A stretch of DNA of 64,000 nucleotides from CALBPI01 sp039033995 (GTDB taxonomy: Bacteria > Pseudomonadota > Gammaproteobacteria > Steroidobacterales > Woeseiaceae), in NCBI GenBank assembly GCA_039033995.1, contig JBCCBP010000009.1, forward strand, positions 1 to 64,000, in the 5' to 3' direction. Below the pieces are notes generated by a model. That model was not told the origin of the DNA. It was given only the letters and a program-made list of their open reading frames with translations, and searched no databases. Within the stretch, counting starts at the first letter, position 1; each line of letters begins with the position of its first letter. The translations under genes were made by a program, and so were the position numbers. Below are positions 43,473-53,257 of the stretch, piece by piece.

Positions 43473-45995
43473 CTAGTCGTCGTCCAGCGCGCGCTCAATC
43501 AACAACTGCAGGTGCGCCACATGAGCGCGTGTCGACACGTCAGTACTGCGTTTGCGAGTCAGTAACCGATCGATCTGTTGTAGTTGATAGATCGCCATGG
43601 ACTGACTCAGGTTGTCATAGCCATCGCCTTTCGTGATGCCGGCAACCTGCTTGACGAATGCCACCTGCAGATTTTGTCGCAACGTGTTGACGTTGCCACG
43701 CGCATCCGCTTGAAACACGGCATCGGTCAGGTCCGTCATCATGTCACCCAGCGTGTAGGAGTTACCATACAGCGCGGAATCAGAGAGTCGCTGCAGCACA
43801 TTCGGATGCAGCAGATGCGCCAATACGCTGGCTTGTACAGACACAATCGACTGATGAATCTTGGGATCTTCAGGCCCACCGAAGAAATTAAAGCCACGGC
43901 GCTGCTGCGCCAGGTAACGGTATGCCTCGTCTGCGTTATCCGCCACGTCCGCGGCAAACACCTGCTCGGTCAGTATCGACATCGCGCGCCGCTGAGTCTC
44001 TTCGTCAATCGGCGTATACGGCGGCTCGGCGCCTGGCTGCCCGATCATCGCACGATTGACGGCGACACCACCGATGTAACGTGACACCACCGCCGCTGAC
44101 CGCGCCCAGCCACGCAGTAGCATGACAAAAGCATCATGCGTCTCCTGATACGAACCACCCGCGTGCGGGGTCGTGTCTTTGAGCTTGCCGAAACCATCGC
44201 TGATCTGTTGCATGCGAGTCGATGCGTAGCCGATCGCATCGCTCGACATATCGTAAATATTCACTCGTGGATCGATCGCTTTACCCGGCGCACGCATGTC
44301 GTCGGCGTCGTTACCGAACGCCAATTCGGCCTCCGTTGACCGCGCGAGATGCATCGCACGCGTGTCCTGGTCAGCGATTTCCTCGGCATAACCGAAACGG
44401 ATCGCCCAATCGTCATAAGGTCCGGGTTTTACCGTATAGAACAGTGTTTGCGCCGAACCTGCCGGCGCATAGTTGACAGCCGGGTAGTCCATGACCGATC
44501 CGGCCAGTATGCCGTTCGCCGTTGTCGTCGGCGACAGGGCCTCCGTAGGAGACAACAATTGCGTCGCCTTCATGTTGTGGTTGAGGCCCAGCGTGTGACC
44601 GATCTCGTGCAGAATCAAATAGTGCATGGAGTCATGCACGAGCTGCTCGTCCAACGCGTGATCGCCATGCGCACTCAACAGCGCGCCGGCAACAGCATTC
44701 TCCGTTCGTAAGCCATCGCCCAGCGAACAGAAGTGTTCGGCCATCGCCATGCTGGTGGGATGAAAGTCGTTGAGCGCGGTCCCTTCGCTGAGCAGTTGCC
44801 GTAGCATCGTGCCGCGATTCAGGAACGAATACTCGAGCATGATATCGGCACCCAAAATTTGCCCGGTACGAGGATTAACAAAGCTCGGGCCGTAACCACC
44901 AAACGGCGGGTTCGGCGACGACGTCCAGCGCAACACGTTGTAACGAATATCGCCAGCATCCCAGTCGGCATCATCCGGCTGCACCCGCACAGCGACCGCA
45001 TTACTGAATCCCGCCTTCTCGAAACTCGAGTTCCACTCGAGTGCTGCATCACGAATCAACCCGCGCCATTCTTCGGGCGTTGTATTCTCGATCCAGAACG
45101 TGATGGGTTCAACCGGGTCTGAGACAGCTGCCGTCGGGTCCTTCTTCTTTAAATGCCAGCGATCGATCAAATCTCGGTAAGGGGTAGCACTGGTCGATGT
45201 CAAATCGGTGACCTGGGTGGTGAAAAAGCCCACACGAGCATCGTCGAAGCGTGGCTCGAAATCGTTTTCCGGCATCGCAATCAAGCTGTGCAACACCCGG
45301 ACCGATACATTGCGAGGGTCGGTGATATCGCTACCCGTTGAACCGGTCGGAGCCGGATTGCTGTAAACGTATTCCACTTCAAAATCGCTGTTTTGGGGAT
45401 AGCTGCGCACACCCAATAACTTGGTCTTATCATCCGACAGTGAGCCGAGCGAGTACGCTTTCGGGTTGGCATCCGGATTCGGCGATGGCTTGACCTGCAA
45501 CATCGTCTCTTTCAAGAATAACGGGCCGGCATCAATCAGAATCGCGCCATTATCCGTGTCCTCAGCGAGAATTTTTTGCTTCGCAATAATCGCATCGCTG
45601 ATATTCGCGCTAGCGGCCCGCGAGATCGCGTTGTCTGGATCGAAGTAGTAGTTAGTGTTAACACCAACGACCTCGATGCTGTCAAAGCTGCGGCGCAGCT
45701 TGATCACGCCGTTGGCCAGATAGGCACCGCGAAAATATCCTGTCTGCACTACGCCATCTGCCGCCTGTGCAAAATAGATCATTTCCTGATCCAGTAGTAC
45801 CGCCGGGATCAGCATTTTGAGCGCACCCGTTTTGTCATCGCGGAACAGCGTCAGAAGACCATCCGTACGCGTATGGTCCTCGGTGAGTTCCGCCACGGTC
45901 TTCGGCTTGTCCTCTTTCTTCTCGTCGTCGGCCACTACAGCCAGCGGCATAAACATCAGGCTCAGCACAGCCGCCGCTGTCGAAATGCACTTCAT
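43473..45995 (-). CDS. Exported zinc-dependent metalloprotease (DUF5117/DUF4953 type)
   Basis: An 840-residue exported protein. After a signal peptide (ending near PLAVVADDE) come a lysine/glutamate-rich segment, a DUF5117-like domain (LLTLFRDDKTGALKMLIPA) and the metzincin-like site LHEIGHTLGLNHN (near residue 463), followed by GSVMDYPAVNY, whose Met fits a Met-turn. A C-terminal domain of about 250 residues ends the protein. It is probably a periplasmic or outer-surface peptidase. ATG 45995 has AGAGGA six bases upstream. The SCP2-protein gene precedes it by 24 bases, so the two look co-transcribed. Confidence 0.87.
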   Translation of the reverse strand: MKCISTAAAVLSLMFMPLAVVADDEKKEDKPKTVAELTEDHTRTDGLLTLFRDDKTGALKMLIPAVLLDQEMIYFAQAADGVVQTGYFRGAYLANGVIKLRRSFDSIEVVGVNTNYYFDPDNAISRAASANISDAIIAKQKILAEDTDNGAILIDAGPLFLKETMLQVKPSPNPDANPKAYSLGSLSDDKTKLLGVRSYPQNSDFEVEYVYSNPAPTGSTGSDITDPRNVSVRVLHSLIAMPENDFEPRFDDARVGFFTTQVTDLTSTSATPYRDLIDRWHLKKKDPTAAVSDPVEPITFWIENTTPEEWRGLIRDAALEWNSSFEKAGFSNAVAVRVQPDDADWDAGDIRYNVLRWTSSPNPPFGGYGPSFVNPRTGQILGADIMLEYSFLNRGTMLRQLLSEGTALNDFHPTSMAMAEHFCSLGDGLRTENAVAGALLSAHGDHALDEQLVHDSMHYLILHEIGHTLGLNHNMKATQLLSPTEALSPTTTANGILAGSVMDYPAVNYAPAGSAQTLFYTVKPGPYDDWAIRFGYAEEIADQDTRAMHLARSTEAELAFGNDADDMRAPGKAIDPRVNIYDMSSDAIGYASTRMQQISDGFGKLKDTTPHAGGSYQETHDAFVMLLRGWARSAAVVSRYIGGVAVNRAMIGQPGAEPPYTPIDEETQRRAMSILTEQVFAADVADNADEAYRYLAQQRRGFNFFGGPEDPKIHQSIVSVQASVLAHLLHPNVLQRLSDSALYGNSYTLGDMMTDLTDAVFQADARGNVNTLRQNLQVAFVKQVAGITKGDGYDNLSQSMAIYQLQQIDRLLTRKRSTDVSTRAHVAHLQLLIERALDDD

Positions 45996-46019
45996 GTCGA
46001 ATCCTCTCTTCATTGAACG

Positions 46020-46340
46020 CTAGCCTTTCAGCGCGGAAGCACTAAACAGACTGCCAATTTTTTGTGCAAACATGATGTCGCCATCGAGCTTGAGTTTGCC
46101 GGTCATGAAGGCTGTCATGCCATCGAGCTTGCCGGTCAGCAAGTCCACCAGATCATCGTCTTGCATATTGATCGCGACGGTATGCTGCTCCGCCGAGCCC
46201 TCGTTGACCGTCAATGCCCCATCCTTGATCACGACGTGACGTGGCTGACTCGTGTTGAATTGAATCGTTGCGTCCACACCGCCGGCAGCGTCGGCATTCA
46301 GCGCGGCCGGCATCTTTTCGAAAATCTGGTCAAGCGTCAT
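46020..46340 (-). CDS. SCP2 sterol-carrier-domain protein
   Basis: A 106-residue single-domain SCP2 protein: TLDQIFEKMPAALNAD at the start, ATIQFNTSQP with VVIKDGALTV, and the end LDGMTAFMTGKLKLDGDIMF, all typical of the family, which binds lipids or acyl-CoA in a hydrophobic cavity. A GGAAGC lies before ATG 46340; the 14 codons further upstream lack support. It heads a two-gene unit with the metalloprotease, and the second CRP-like palindrome lies 77 bases before its start. Its ligand and its link to the protease are unknown. Confidence 0.88.
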   Translation of the reverse strand: MTLDQIFEKMPAALNADAAGGVDATIQFNTSQPRHVVIKDGALTVNEGSAEQHTVAINMQDDDLVDLLTGKLDGMTAFMTGKLKLDGDIMFAQKIGSLFSASALKG

Positions 46341-46416
46341 AACAGCTTCCAATCTAAGAAAACACCAAGAGTAACGGATCAACCGACGCTTGTCGCTGTT
46401 TGGCCGAGTGTTCGCT

Positions 46417-46436
46417 GGCCGTGACCACCGTCACAG
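46417..46436. promoter_or_regulatory. Second CRP/FNR-type palindrome, between SCP2 and NERD-like genes
   Basis: The plus strand reads GGCCGTGACCACCGTCACAG, differing by one base from the site at 27928-27947. It contains GTGA-N6-TCAC, the core of CRP-family sites. It lies 77 bases before the SCP2 start and 59 bases before the divergent NERD-like start, so it could act on either gene. The near-equal spacing to the minus-strand starts in both copies favours the SCP2-protease operon as the target. Confidence 0.5.
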
Positions 46437-46494
46437 CGGCTAAGGGATTCGCACCGTACAGTGCAGCGATGATTCACTATTCGCCGTCAACCCC

Positions 46495-47349
46495 TTGAGC
46501 CTTGCTGAAGCCAGCTGGATCGCGAGCGTAGCCCTGTTGGCGACGACGCTGGTACTGGTGTCGGCACTCGCTCGCATCGCGTTCGAAAGACTCGCGCAGC
46601 GACGCCAACGAAGCGGGCCGACATTGCTGAACGAAGCCGGGCAAAAAGCCCGTCGCTATCTGACGGCGACTGCCGCTTTCGGCCCCTTGTACGCCGCGTT
46701 GATGACGGCACTCTCTGTGATCACTGCCGTCGTGTTGCTACCCACTGCATTGATTGACTTCCTCGCCACACAAACGCTATTGGCAGGCTTTCTGGTCGCA
46801 TTGGCCGCCATGGTTATCGCGGCGCTTGGTATCGCTGCCCTGCAACACGGGCGACGCTGTCGTGCTGCACGATTGCGCATTCGCGTACTCCGACAGATCG
46901 CCGCCAAACTATCCGCCGTCGATGCTGATCTGTGCCGGGTGTTTCACGACGTCCGATTGGAGTCGGATACGACAACGGTGGATCACGTTTTGGTCAGCGT
47001 TCGCGGCTGCTACGCCATCACAACAATCACCGGCGCTAATGTGAGTAACGCCACACGCTCGGGTGATCGATTACACATTGGCAAACGAACAATTGAGCTG
47101 TCAAAAATTCGCGCACGCTGTCAACGACTTCAGCACGAACTCAGCAAACCACTCGGCAAAATGATTCGCCTACGTCCGGTGCTGGCGGTGCCTGGTGCCG
47201 GCCTGCGCGCCGGTGAAGTAGACGGACTACTCGTCACCGGCCTCGAAGATATTGTGATGCTACAAGGCTGGCGGGATAGTAGCGACCACCTGATGACCGA
47301 CGAAGTGCGTGCACTGATCGACGACCTGACTGTGCGCGCTTCAAGCTAG
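46495..47349 (+). CDS. NERD-like membrane protein
   Basis: A 284-residue protein. Three hydrophobic segments lie in the first 125 residues (SWIASVALLATTLVLVSAL, LYAALMTALSVITAVVLL, FLVALAAMVIAALGIAAL). A cytoplasmic domain follows with RVFHDVRLESDTTTVDHVLV and VRGCYAITTI, which match the beginning of NERD domains (nuclease-related, PD-(D/E)XK-like). The catalytic set is not clearly complete, so nuclease activity is doubtful. The start is TTG 46495 without a visible Shine-Dalgarno site; no in-frame ATG or GTG exists downstream of the upstream stop at 46441. Its end overlaps the patatin stop by nine bases. Confidence 0.68.
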   Translation: MSLAEASWIASVALLATTLVLVSALARIAFERLAQRRQRSGPTLLNEAGQKARRYLTATAAFGPLYAALMTALSVITAVVLLPTALIDFLATQTLLAGFLVALAAMVIAALGIAALQHGRRCRAARLRIRVLRQIAAKLSAVDADLCRVFHDVRLESDTTTVDHVLVSVRGCYAITTITGANVSNATRSGDRLHIGKRTIELSKIRARCQRLQHELSKPLGKMIRLRPVLAVPGAGLRAGEVDGLLVTGLEDIVMLQGWRDSSDHLMTDEVRALIDDLTVRASS

Positions 47350-48402
47350 TGGCCGGCACTGAGACCCCGGATCATCGCTTTGCATCCAACGCAAGAGCGC
47401 CTCACCGAGGCGATCACTCTCACTGAGAACCTTGCGCCAGTAGCGCAGGCGAGTCTCCGTATCGAGCGCCTTGAAATCATTGCGATCCGGAATCTTGCCG
47501 AACGGTAGTTGGGCGACAAACTCTTTCGAGGGCGCGATCAGAATCACACGATCCAGATGTTCCGGTGTCGGTCTGCGGCGCGTCAGACGCTTGTCGAACC
47601 AACCCGGCGTCAGGTGCTCATAGAAATGCGGATACAGCGTCAACCCACTGTCGCACGACAACGGCAGGTCGAAGTGATAGTCGATGATGCCGCCATCCCG
47701 ATACACGCCGGGCTTGGCACCCGGCAGCGGACTGACTCCATTCAGTACCATCGGAATTGCGCCAGAGGCCTGTACAGCCGGAATCACGTTGGCCGCCTGC
47801 AGCGCAATACGCTGGATCGGAAAGTCATCAACCCCCAGAAACGGGGGTCGCGTGCGCGTGTCGTGCACCAGAGCGCGCTCGAAAAACCAGCCAAGCGCGC
47901 GGCGACGCGCCAGGTTCGCCAGCATGGCCGCCGTGAGGCCTGTCAGCAAGACAGGGGCCCGCTCGCTGGCACACAAATGCCGCGCGCGCACCGCCATGAT
48001 ATGGGTTCTCAGAGTGGGGTTGGCGACGATTTCGGCGGCCCCCGCGTCGCCGATGATATGCGCCAACATATCGCGCCCGACGGTGCTGATTTCGTGGCGG
48101 TCTGGTTTCTCGCTATAGGTCTGTTCGACGTAAGCCTGCTCCAGGCGTGCCAGTGCCGCTCGCGGTTTGGCTTGCGCATAGCAGGCGAAACGCCACGAAC
48201 CGATGGACGAGCCGAGCAAATGCACCGGTGCTGTCAGTGTCGGCAGCAGATGTTCGATCAAGACCTTGTCGATGCCTGCCAATACGAGCCACTTGGCGCC
48301 GCCCGATGCACCCGCCATAGCCCGCACGTCGCTGCCGCGAAACCCGTGGTCGCGCAGGTGCGTCAAGGCTGCAGGGCCGGCCTGGATGCTCAGTGGTTGC
48401 AC
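47341..48402 (-). CDS. Patatin-like phospholipase
   Basis: A 353-residue serine hydrolase of the patatin family. AMAGASGGAKWLVLAG is the oxyanion-hole glycine-rich motif, LLGSSIGSW holds the nucleophile in G-x-S-x-G (Ser66), and YRDGGIIDYHF holds the dyad aspartate (near 237). No signal peptide is seen, so it acts on cytoplasmic or membrane lipids. The start is GTG 48402, eight bases after the purA stop, so it is probably translated from the purA message. Its stop overlaps the convergent NERD-like gene. The substrate is not determined. Confidence 0.85.
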   Translation of the reverse strand: MQPLSIQAGPAALTHLRDHGFRGSDVRAMAGASGGAKWLVLAGIDKVLIEHLLPTLTAPVHLLGSSIGSWRFACYAQAKPRAALARLEQAYVEQTYSEKPDRHEISTVGRDMLAHIIGDAGAAEIVANPTLRTHIMAVRARHLCASERAPVLLTGLTAAMLANLARRRALGWFFERALVHDTRTRPPFLGVDDFPIQRIALQAANVIPAVQASGAIPMVLNGVSPLPGAKPGVYRDGGIIDYHFDLPLSCDSGLTLYPHFYEHLTPGWFDKRLTRRRPTPEHLDRVILIAPSKEFVAQLPFGKIPDRNDFKALDTETRLRYWRKVLSESDRLGEALLRWMQSDDPGSQCRPLA

Positions 48403-48410
48403 TATCGCTG

Positions 48411-49709
48411 CTAATCGCTATGGAGCGGATCGCGTCGAACAATCGTCTGCTCCCGACCTGGACCGGTCGACACGATATCGACTGGCGTCTCGACGATCTG
48501 CTCAATTCGCGCCAGATACTCACGCGCCTTCTGTGGCAGCTCAGAAAATTCGGTAATGCCAACGGTGCTAGTCTGCCATCCCGGCACGTCTTCATACACA
48601 GGCTCAACCTCGGCGAAGCGATCGACGATGACCGGCGGCGACGCGATAACCTCGCCATCGATGCGGTAACCGGTGCACATGCGAATCGTTTCAAACTCAT
48701 CCAGCACATCGAGCTTCGTCACACACAAACCCGAGATGCCATTGTTGACGATGGATCGGCGCAACGCGACAGCATCAAACCAACCACAGCGGCGCGGACG
48801 GCCGGTTGTCGCCCCAAATTCGGCGCCAACGCGCGCGAGGTGCGCGCCGTCGTCATCCATCAGCTCCGTCGGGAATGGTCCCGCCCCGACGCGCGTCGCG
48901 TAGGCTTTGACGATCCCAAGCACGTAATCGATTTGCGTCGGCCCGATACCGGTACCGATACTGGCGCCGGCGGCCACCGTGTTGGAAGACGTGACAAACG
49001 GGTAGGTGCCGTGGTCAATGTCGAGCAGCGTACCCTGCGCGCCTTCAAACAACGTGTTCTGACCACGCTCGTGCAAATCGTGCAAGATACCCGTCACATC
49101 CGCCACCAACGGTGACACACGCTCGGCGAGCTGCAACGCCTCGTCCAGTGATTCCGTAAAATCAACCGTGGCCGCACCGAGGTAGTGCTTCAGCACGAAG
49201 TTGTGATAGTCGAGTATTTCGCCAAGCTTGGCGGCGAATTTTTCGCGTAAGAACAGGTCCGAGATCCTCAATGCGCGGCGCGCCACCTTATCTTCATAGG
49301 CGGGACCAATACCGCGTCCCGTGGTGCCGATTGCCGCGGCGCCCCGCGCCTTCTCACGAGCCGCATCGAGTGCGATGTGAGACGGCAATATAAGCGGGCA
49401 AGCCGGACTAATGCGCAACCGCTCGAACACGGGCACGTCATTGGCCACCAGACCATCCATCTCCTTGATCAGCGCCGGCAAGGAAATCACCACGCCGTTG
49501 CCAATCAAGCATTGCACACCTTCTCGAAGGACACCCGACGGGATCAAGTGCAATACCGTTTTCTTGCCATCAATTACCAGCGTATGGCCAGCATTGTGAC
49601 CACCCTGAAAACGGGCGACCGCTGACACACGATCCGTTAAAAGGTCGACAATTTTGCCTTTACCCTCGTCACCCCATTGCGCGCCGACAACGACGATATT
49701 TTTGCCCAT
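48411..49709 (-). CDS. purA: Adenylosuccinate synthetase
   Basis: A 432-residue enzyme that joins IMP and aspartate with GTP, the first committed step of AMP synthesis. The start MGKNIVVVGAQWGDEGKGK holds the GTP-binding loop, and the catalytic and IMP motifs GGHNAGHTL, TGRGIGPAYEDK, and EGAQGTLLDIDHGTYPFVTS are all present. The ATG at 49709 matches the universal family start; the longer frame to 49775 has no support. It follows hflC after 148 bases, as in E. coli, without the short yjeT-type gene between. Confidence 0.97.
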   Translation of the reverse strand: MGKNIVVVGAQWGDEGKGKIVDLLTDRVSAVARFQGGHNAGHTLVIDGKKTVLHLIPSGVLREGVQCLIGNGVVISLPALIKEMDGLVANDVPVFERLRISPACPLILPSHIALDAAREKARGAAAIGTTGRGIGPAYEDKVARRALRISDLFLREKFAAKLGEILDYHNFVLKHYLGAATVDFTESLDEALQLAERVSPLVADVTGILHDLHERGQNTLFEGAQGTLLDIDHGTYPFVTSSNTVAAGASIGTGIGPTQIDYVLGIVKAYATRVGAGPFPTELMDDDGAHLARVGAEFGATTGRPRRCGWFDAVALRRSIVNNGISGLCVTKLDVLDEFETIRMCTGYRIDGEVIASPPVIVDRFAEVEPVYEDVPGWQTSTVGITEFSELPQKAREYLARIEQIVETPVDIVSTGPGREQTIVRRDPLHSD

Positions 49710-49857
49710 GAACTGGAGCCTCTGATTGCAAGTTTTACGGCATGGTAGCCAATCGTCTGGCACCACGAGCCTCAATAGGCCGGGCAGCCAAACGACCGAA
49801 GCGTGCGATGCTCATCATCCGCGCAGTCGCACTGCAGAAAACAAAAAACGGCTTATG

Positions 49858-50730
49858 CTATTTGTCGCCGTCGCGATTGTTCAGATAACGGAAGAAATCG
49901 TTATCAGGGTCTAGCACCAGCATATCGCCGGACTTTCCAAGCGAGTTCTTGTACGCCTCGATACTGCGGTAAAAGGCATAAAACTCCGGATCCTGATTAT
50001 AGGCATCCGCATAGATGCTCGCCGCCGACGCGTCGCCCTCACCGCGTATGCGCTGTGCATCGCGATACGCCTCTGAGCGAATAACCGTGCTTTCACGATC
50101 AGCCGCTGCACGAATCTGCTCGGCTTCCTCGTTACCCTCGGCGCGCAGCTCGGCAGCAATCCGGGCGCGCTCCTCGCTCATGCGACGATAGACCGAAGCC
50201 GCGACTCGATCCGAAAACTCCACCTGCTTCACACGTACGTCGATCAGACTGATACCGAGATCATCTGCGAGTGATGACGCCTCGCTCATCATGTCGCGCA
50301 TCAGCTCATTGCGCTCCAAAGAAATCACTTCCTGCATGGTCCGCTTGGCGAACTCCGTCCGGATAGCAGCCTTGATAATTTGCAGCAGACGATTTTCCGC
50401 CACCGCTTCGATACCACGCGTCGATATGTAATATTCCATCGGATCCATGATGCGGTACTTCACAAAGAAGTCGACGGATGCGGGCTTTTTCTCACTAGTC
50501 AGAATCTCTTCCGCGGGTGGCGAAAACGTCAGCACCTGGTCCGAGAATTTCAGCACGTTGTTGACGACGGGAATCTTAAAATGCAGCCCGGGCTCAAAAT
50601 CGGACTTGACGATCTCACCAAATCGCAGCTTTAACGCATGTTCGCGCTCATCGACGACAAACGCAGACATCGCCAGCGCAATCAGCGCGAGGCCAGCAAC
50701 GACCAGAAAACCTGAAAATTTAGCGTTCAT
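49858..50730 (-). CDS. hflC: HflC, modulator of FtsH protease
   Basis: A 290-residue SPFH/prohibitin-domain protein with one N-terminal membrane segment (FLVVAGLALIALAMSAFVV), the HflC-type RFGEIVKSDFEPGLHFKIP motif, and a long C-terminal helix (YRRMSEERARIAAELRAEG). With HflK it builds the cage around the FtsH hexamer on the periplasmic side and modulates degradation of membrane proteins. Its ATG overlaps the hflK stop by four bases. The order hflX-hflK-hflC-purA is that of E. coli. Confidence 0.96.
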   Translation of the reverse strand: MNAKFSGFLVVAGLALIALAMSAFVVDEREHALKLRFGEIVKSDFEPGLHFKIPVVNNVLKFSDQVLTFSPPAEEILTSEKKPASVDFFVKYRIMDPMEYYISTRGIEAVAENRLLQIIKAAIRTEFAKRTMQEVISLERNELMRDMMSEASSLADDLGISLIDVRVKQVEFSDRVAASVYRRMSEERARIAAELRAEGNEEAEQIRAAADRESTVIRSEAYRDAQRIRGEGDASAASIYADAYNQDPEFYAFYRSIEAYKNSLGKSGDMLVLDPDNDFFRYLNNRDGDK

Positions 50731-51851
50731 TGTCTGCTCCTGCGTGCGCGCGTCGTTCGCGCGACGTCGTCATCACTGCCGTTGGCTCGCGACGTTGTCT
50801 GACCCGGCGCGGTGACGGCGGGTCGGTTCGCGGTATTACTGCGAGCTCGGTCCAACATTTTATCTACCGGGAGGTACAGCAAGTTACCGTTGCCTTCGGC
50901 ATCGATAAACACCTTGTTGGTGTTGCTGTAAACGTACTCGATCGCGTCGATGTATAAACGTTCGCGTGTCACTACCGGAGCTGCCTGATATTCGGCCAGT
51001 AGCGAGACAAATCGCGACGCATCACCCTCTGCATCATTAATAACGCGTTGCTTGTACGCCTCGGCCGCCTCGATCATGCGAGCACGCTCACCGCGCGCTT
51101 CCGGAATGATCTGGTTCTCGTAGGTCTCGGCGCTCAGCTTCGCTTGTTCCTTGTCTTCGCGCGCTTTAACCGCGTCCTGTACCGCAGACTGTACCTCAGA
51201 CGGAAAGTCGACCTGCTGGAGGTTAACCGAGGTCACCTCAATACCCGCTTTATAGGTATCCAATGCGTTTTGGATCAGCTCTTTGGTTTGGCTGGCCACT
51301 TCAGCACGATCACCGACAAGCGTGAAATCGGCCGTGCGTTTGCCGACCGCCTCGCGGATGGCGCTTTCACTGACATCGGATACCGTACCGATCTGATCGC
51401 GGACATTAAATTGGTAGTCCACAGGATTGCTGCGGCGGAATTGCACCGCCAGGTCGATTACTACAAAGTTCTCATCGGCCGTCAGCATCGGGATTTTTTT
51501 CTCGAAGCGATCGATGACCGACGCGTTAACCAGTTCCACCGTCTCGATCGGATACGGGAAATGCCAATGCAACCCCGGGCTGGTCATCGTCGTAAACTTG
51601 CCGAAGCGCAGTTCGAGGCCCCGCTCCGCCTGGTCGACACGGTAAAAACCAGTCAATGCCCACACCGCGATACCGATGATGAATACGACACCAACGCCCA
51701 TCGCCGAGTTGTCACCACCGCCATCACCGCCGAACATGCGGCTGATCTTCTTTTGCAAGTTGCCGACCATCTTGTCGAGGTCGTTGGACCCCTGCGGCCG
51801 CCGTCGGTTACCCCACGGGTCCTTGTCGTTTCCTGATTCGTTCCAAGCCAT
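50727..51851 (-). CDS. hflK: HflK, modulator of FtsH protease
   Basis: A 374-residue SPFH-domain protein. A glycine- and asparagine-rich cytoplasmic tail (MAWNESGNDKDPWGNRRRP, FGGDGGGDNS) precedes one membrane segment (GVGVVFIIGIAVWALTGFY), then the HflK-type RVDQAERGLELRFGK and PGLHWHFPYPIETVE. It partners with HflC around FtsH. The C-terminal part is disordered and arginine-rich. It starts about 42 bases after the hflX stop and overlaps hflC, so the three form one transcription unit. Confidence 0.96.
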   Translation of the reverse strand: MAWNESGNDKDPWGNRRRPQGSNDLDKMVGNLQKKISRMFGGDGGGDNSAMGVGVVFIIGIAVWALTGFYRVDQAERGLELRFGKFTTMTSPGLHWHFPYPIETVELVNASVIDRFEKKIPMLTADENFVVIDLAVQFRRSNPVDYQFNVRDQIGTVSDVSESAIREAVGKRTADFTLVGDRAEVASQTKELIQNALDTYKAGIEVTSVNLQQVDFPSEVQSAVQDAVKAREDKEQAKLSAETYENQIIPEARGERARMIEAAEAYKQRVINDAEGDASRFVSLLAEYQAAPVVTRERLYIDAIEYVYSNTNKVFIDAEGNGNLLYLPVDKMLDRARSNTANRPAVTAPGQTTSRANGSDDDVARTTRARRSRQ

Positions 51852-51893
51852 ACTGTCAATCCATCATCAACAAAACGGTTATCACCGCTGCGT

Positions 51894-53207
51894 TTAACAC
51901 CTTACCGCAGACGTCACCGAAGCCTGCGCAGTCGGTTCCAACCGATCTGACGCTAAAGACGTCTGTCGGCACAACCGCAAAAAGTCTCGTTCTGCCATAT
52001 CAATCGTCAGGCAGATATCTCCATTGTCCTCAAAGGACTCATCGGTCACGGCTCCCGCTTCAAACAAGCGAGCGCGCAACGCACCTTCGTCTGGCTTTAA
52101 CCGCAACCGGCCACCGACGTGCGCCTGCTTGAACTGGTTCAACAGCTCGAGCGTTAGGAGCTCTATGCCGCTGCCCGTCAGCGCTGACACCCAGATACTC
52201 GGGGATTGATCGCCATCCCCAGCACTGGCATGCGCCAGGAGGCCCGCGAGATCGATCTTATTGTACACCCGAATCTGCGGCACATGGCGTGCACCAATGT
52301 CCTCGAGCACCTGATTGACCTGTTGCTCACGCAAAGCGCGCTCCGGATCGCTCGCGTCGATCACGTGCAGGATGACGTCAGCCTCGCGCGTCTCCGTCAG
52401 CGTCGCCTTGAAGGCAGCGACCAGCTCATGCGGCAGATCCGACACAAAGCCAACCGTGTCGGCCAGCACAACGTCGGTGTGATCGTCCAATGCCCAGCGA
52501 CGGAGCGTTGGGTCCAGTGTCGCAAACAATTGGTCCGCGGCATACACCGACGCATCGGTCAGTTTATTGAACAACGTCGATTTGCCGGCATTGGTATAAC
52601 CGACGAGCGCTACGGTCGGAATATCATTGCGGACGCGATTGCGGCGACCCAGCTCACGCTGACTGTCGACTTTTTTCAACCGGGCGGTCAGACGCGAGAT
52701 GCGCTGGCGCACCAGCCGACGGTCGGTTTCCAGCTGCGTCTCACCAGGACCACGCAAACCGATACCCCCTTTCTGACGCTCGAGGTGGGTCCAGCCGCGC
52801 ACCAGTCGCGTCGACAAGTGCCGCAGCTGCGCCAGCTCGACCTGCAGCTTGCCTTCAAACGAGCGCGCCCGCTGCGCGAAGATGTCGAGAATAAGACCGC
52901 TGCGATCGAGCACACGGCACTTCAGTATTTTCTCGAGATTGCGCTCCTGACTGGGCGATAACCGGTGACTGACCAGTACGAGTTCTATCTGCTCTTCCCG
53001 GACCGTCTCGGCGAGCTCTTCGACCTTGCCGCGACCGACTAGCAGCCGCGATTCAGGCCGTCCACGCTGCACCTGTACCGTCTGTTGGATATCGGCACCG
53101 GCGGATACCGCGAGCTCGATGAACTCGTGGACATCACAGGCATCAATATCATGGAACACCGGATGTAATACCAGTGCTCGCTCACCACTCTTCGGACGCT
53201 CAAACAT
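51894..53207 (-). CDS. hflX: GTPase HflX
   Basis: A 437-residue ribosome-associated GTPase. The N-terminal HflX domain (LLVGRGKVEELAE, LSPSQERNLEKIL) is followed by the linker helices and the G domain: G1 GYTNAGKSTLFN, G3 DTVGFVSDLP and G4 NKID. A C-terminal segment then ends the protein. HflX binds the 50S subunit and rescues stalled or heat-damaged ribosomes. It lies 50 bases from hfq and continues the miaA-hfq-hflX-hflK-hflC order. Confidence 0.95.
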   Translation of the reverse strand: MFERPKSGERALVLHPVFHDIDACDVHEFIELAVSAGADIQQTVQVQRGRPESRLLVGRGKVEELAETVREEQIELVLVSHRLSPSQERNLEKILKCRVLDRSGLILDIFAQRARSFEGKLQVELAQLRHLSTRLVRGWTHLERQKGGIGLRGPGETQLETDRRLVRQRISRLTARLKKVDSQRELGRRNRVRNDIPTVALVGYTNAGKSTLFNKLTDASVYAADQLFATLDPTLRRWALDDHTDVVLADTVGFVSDLPHELVAAFKATLTETREADVILHVIDASDPERALREQQVNQVLEDIGARHVPQIRVYNKIDLAGLLAHASAGDGDQSPSIWVSALTGSGIELLTLELLNQFKQAHVGGRLRLKPDEGALRARLFEAGAVTDESFEDNGDICLTIDMAERDFLRLCRQTSLASDRLEPTAQASVTSAVRC

Positions 53208-53257
53208 TGAGTGAGGTCAAACCTCGCTGACTAGGTGCGACGCGCAACGATAGCCGC

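Noticed and set aside
51048..51836. Plus-strand open frame opposite hflK
   Set aside because: Antisense shadow of a well-supported gene; no motif.
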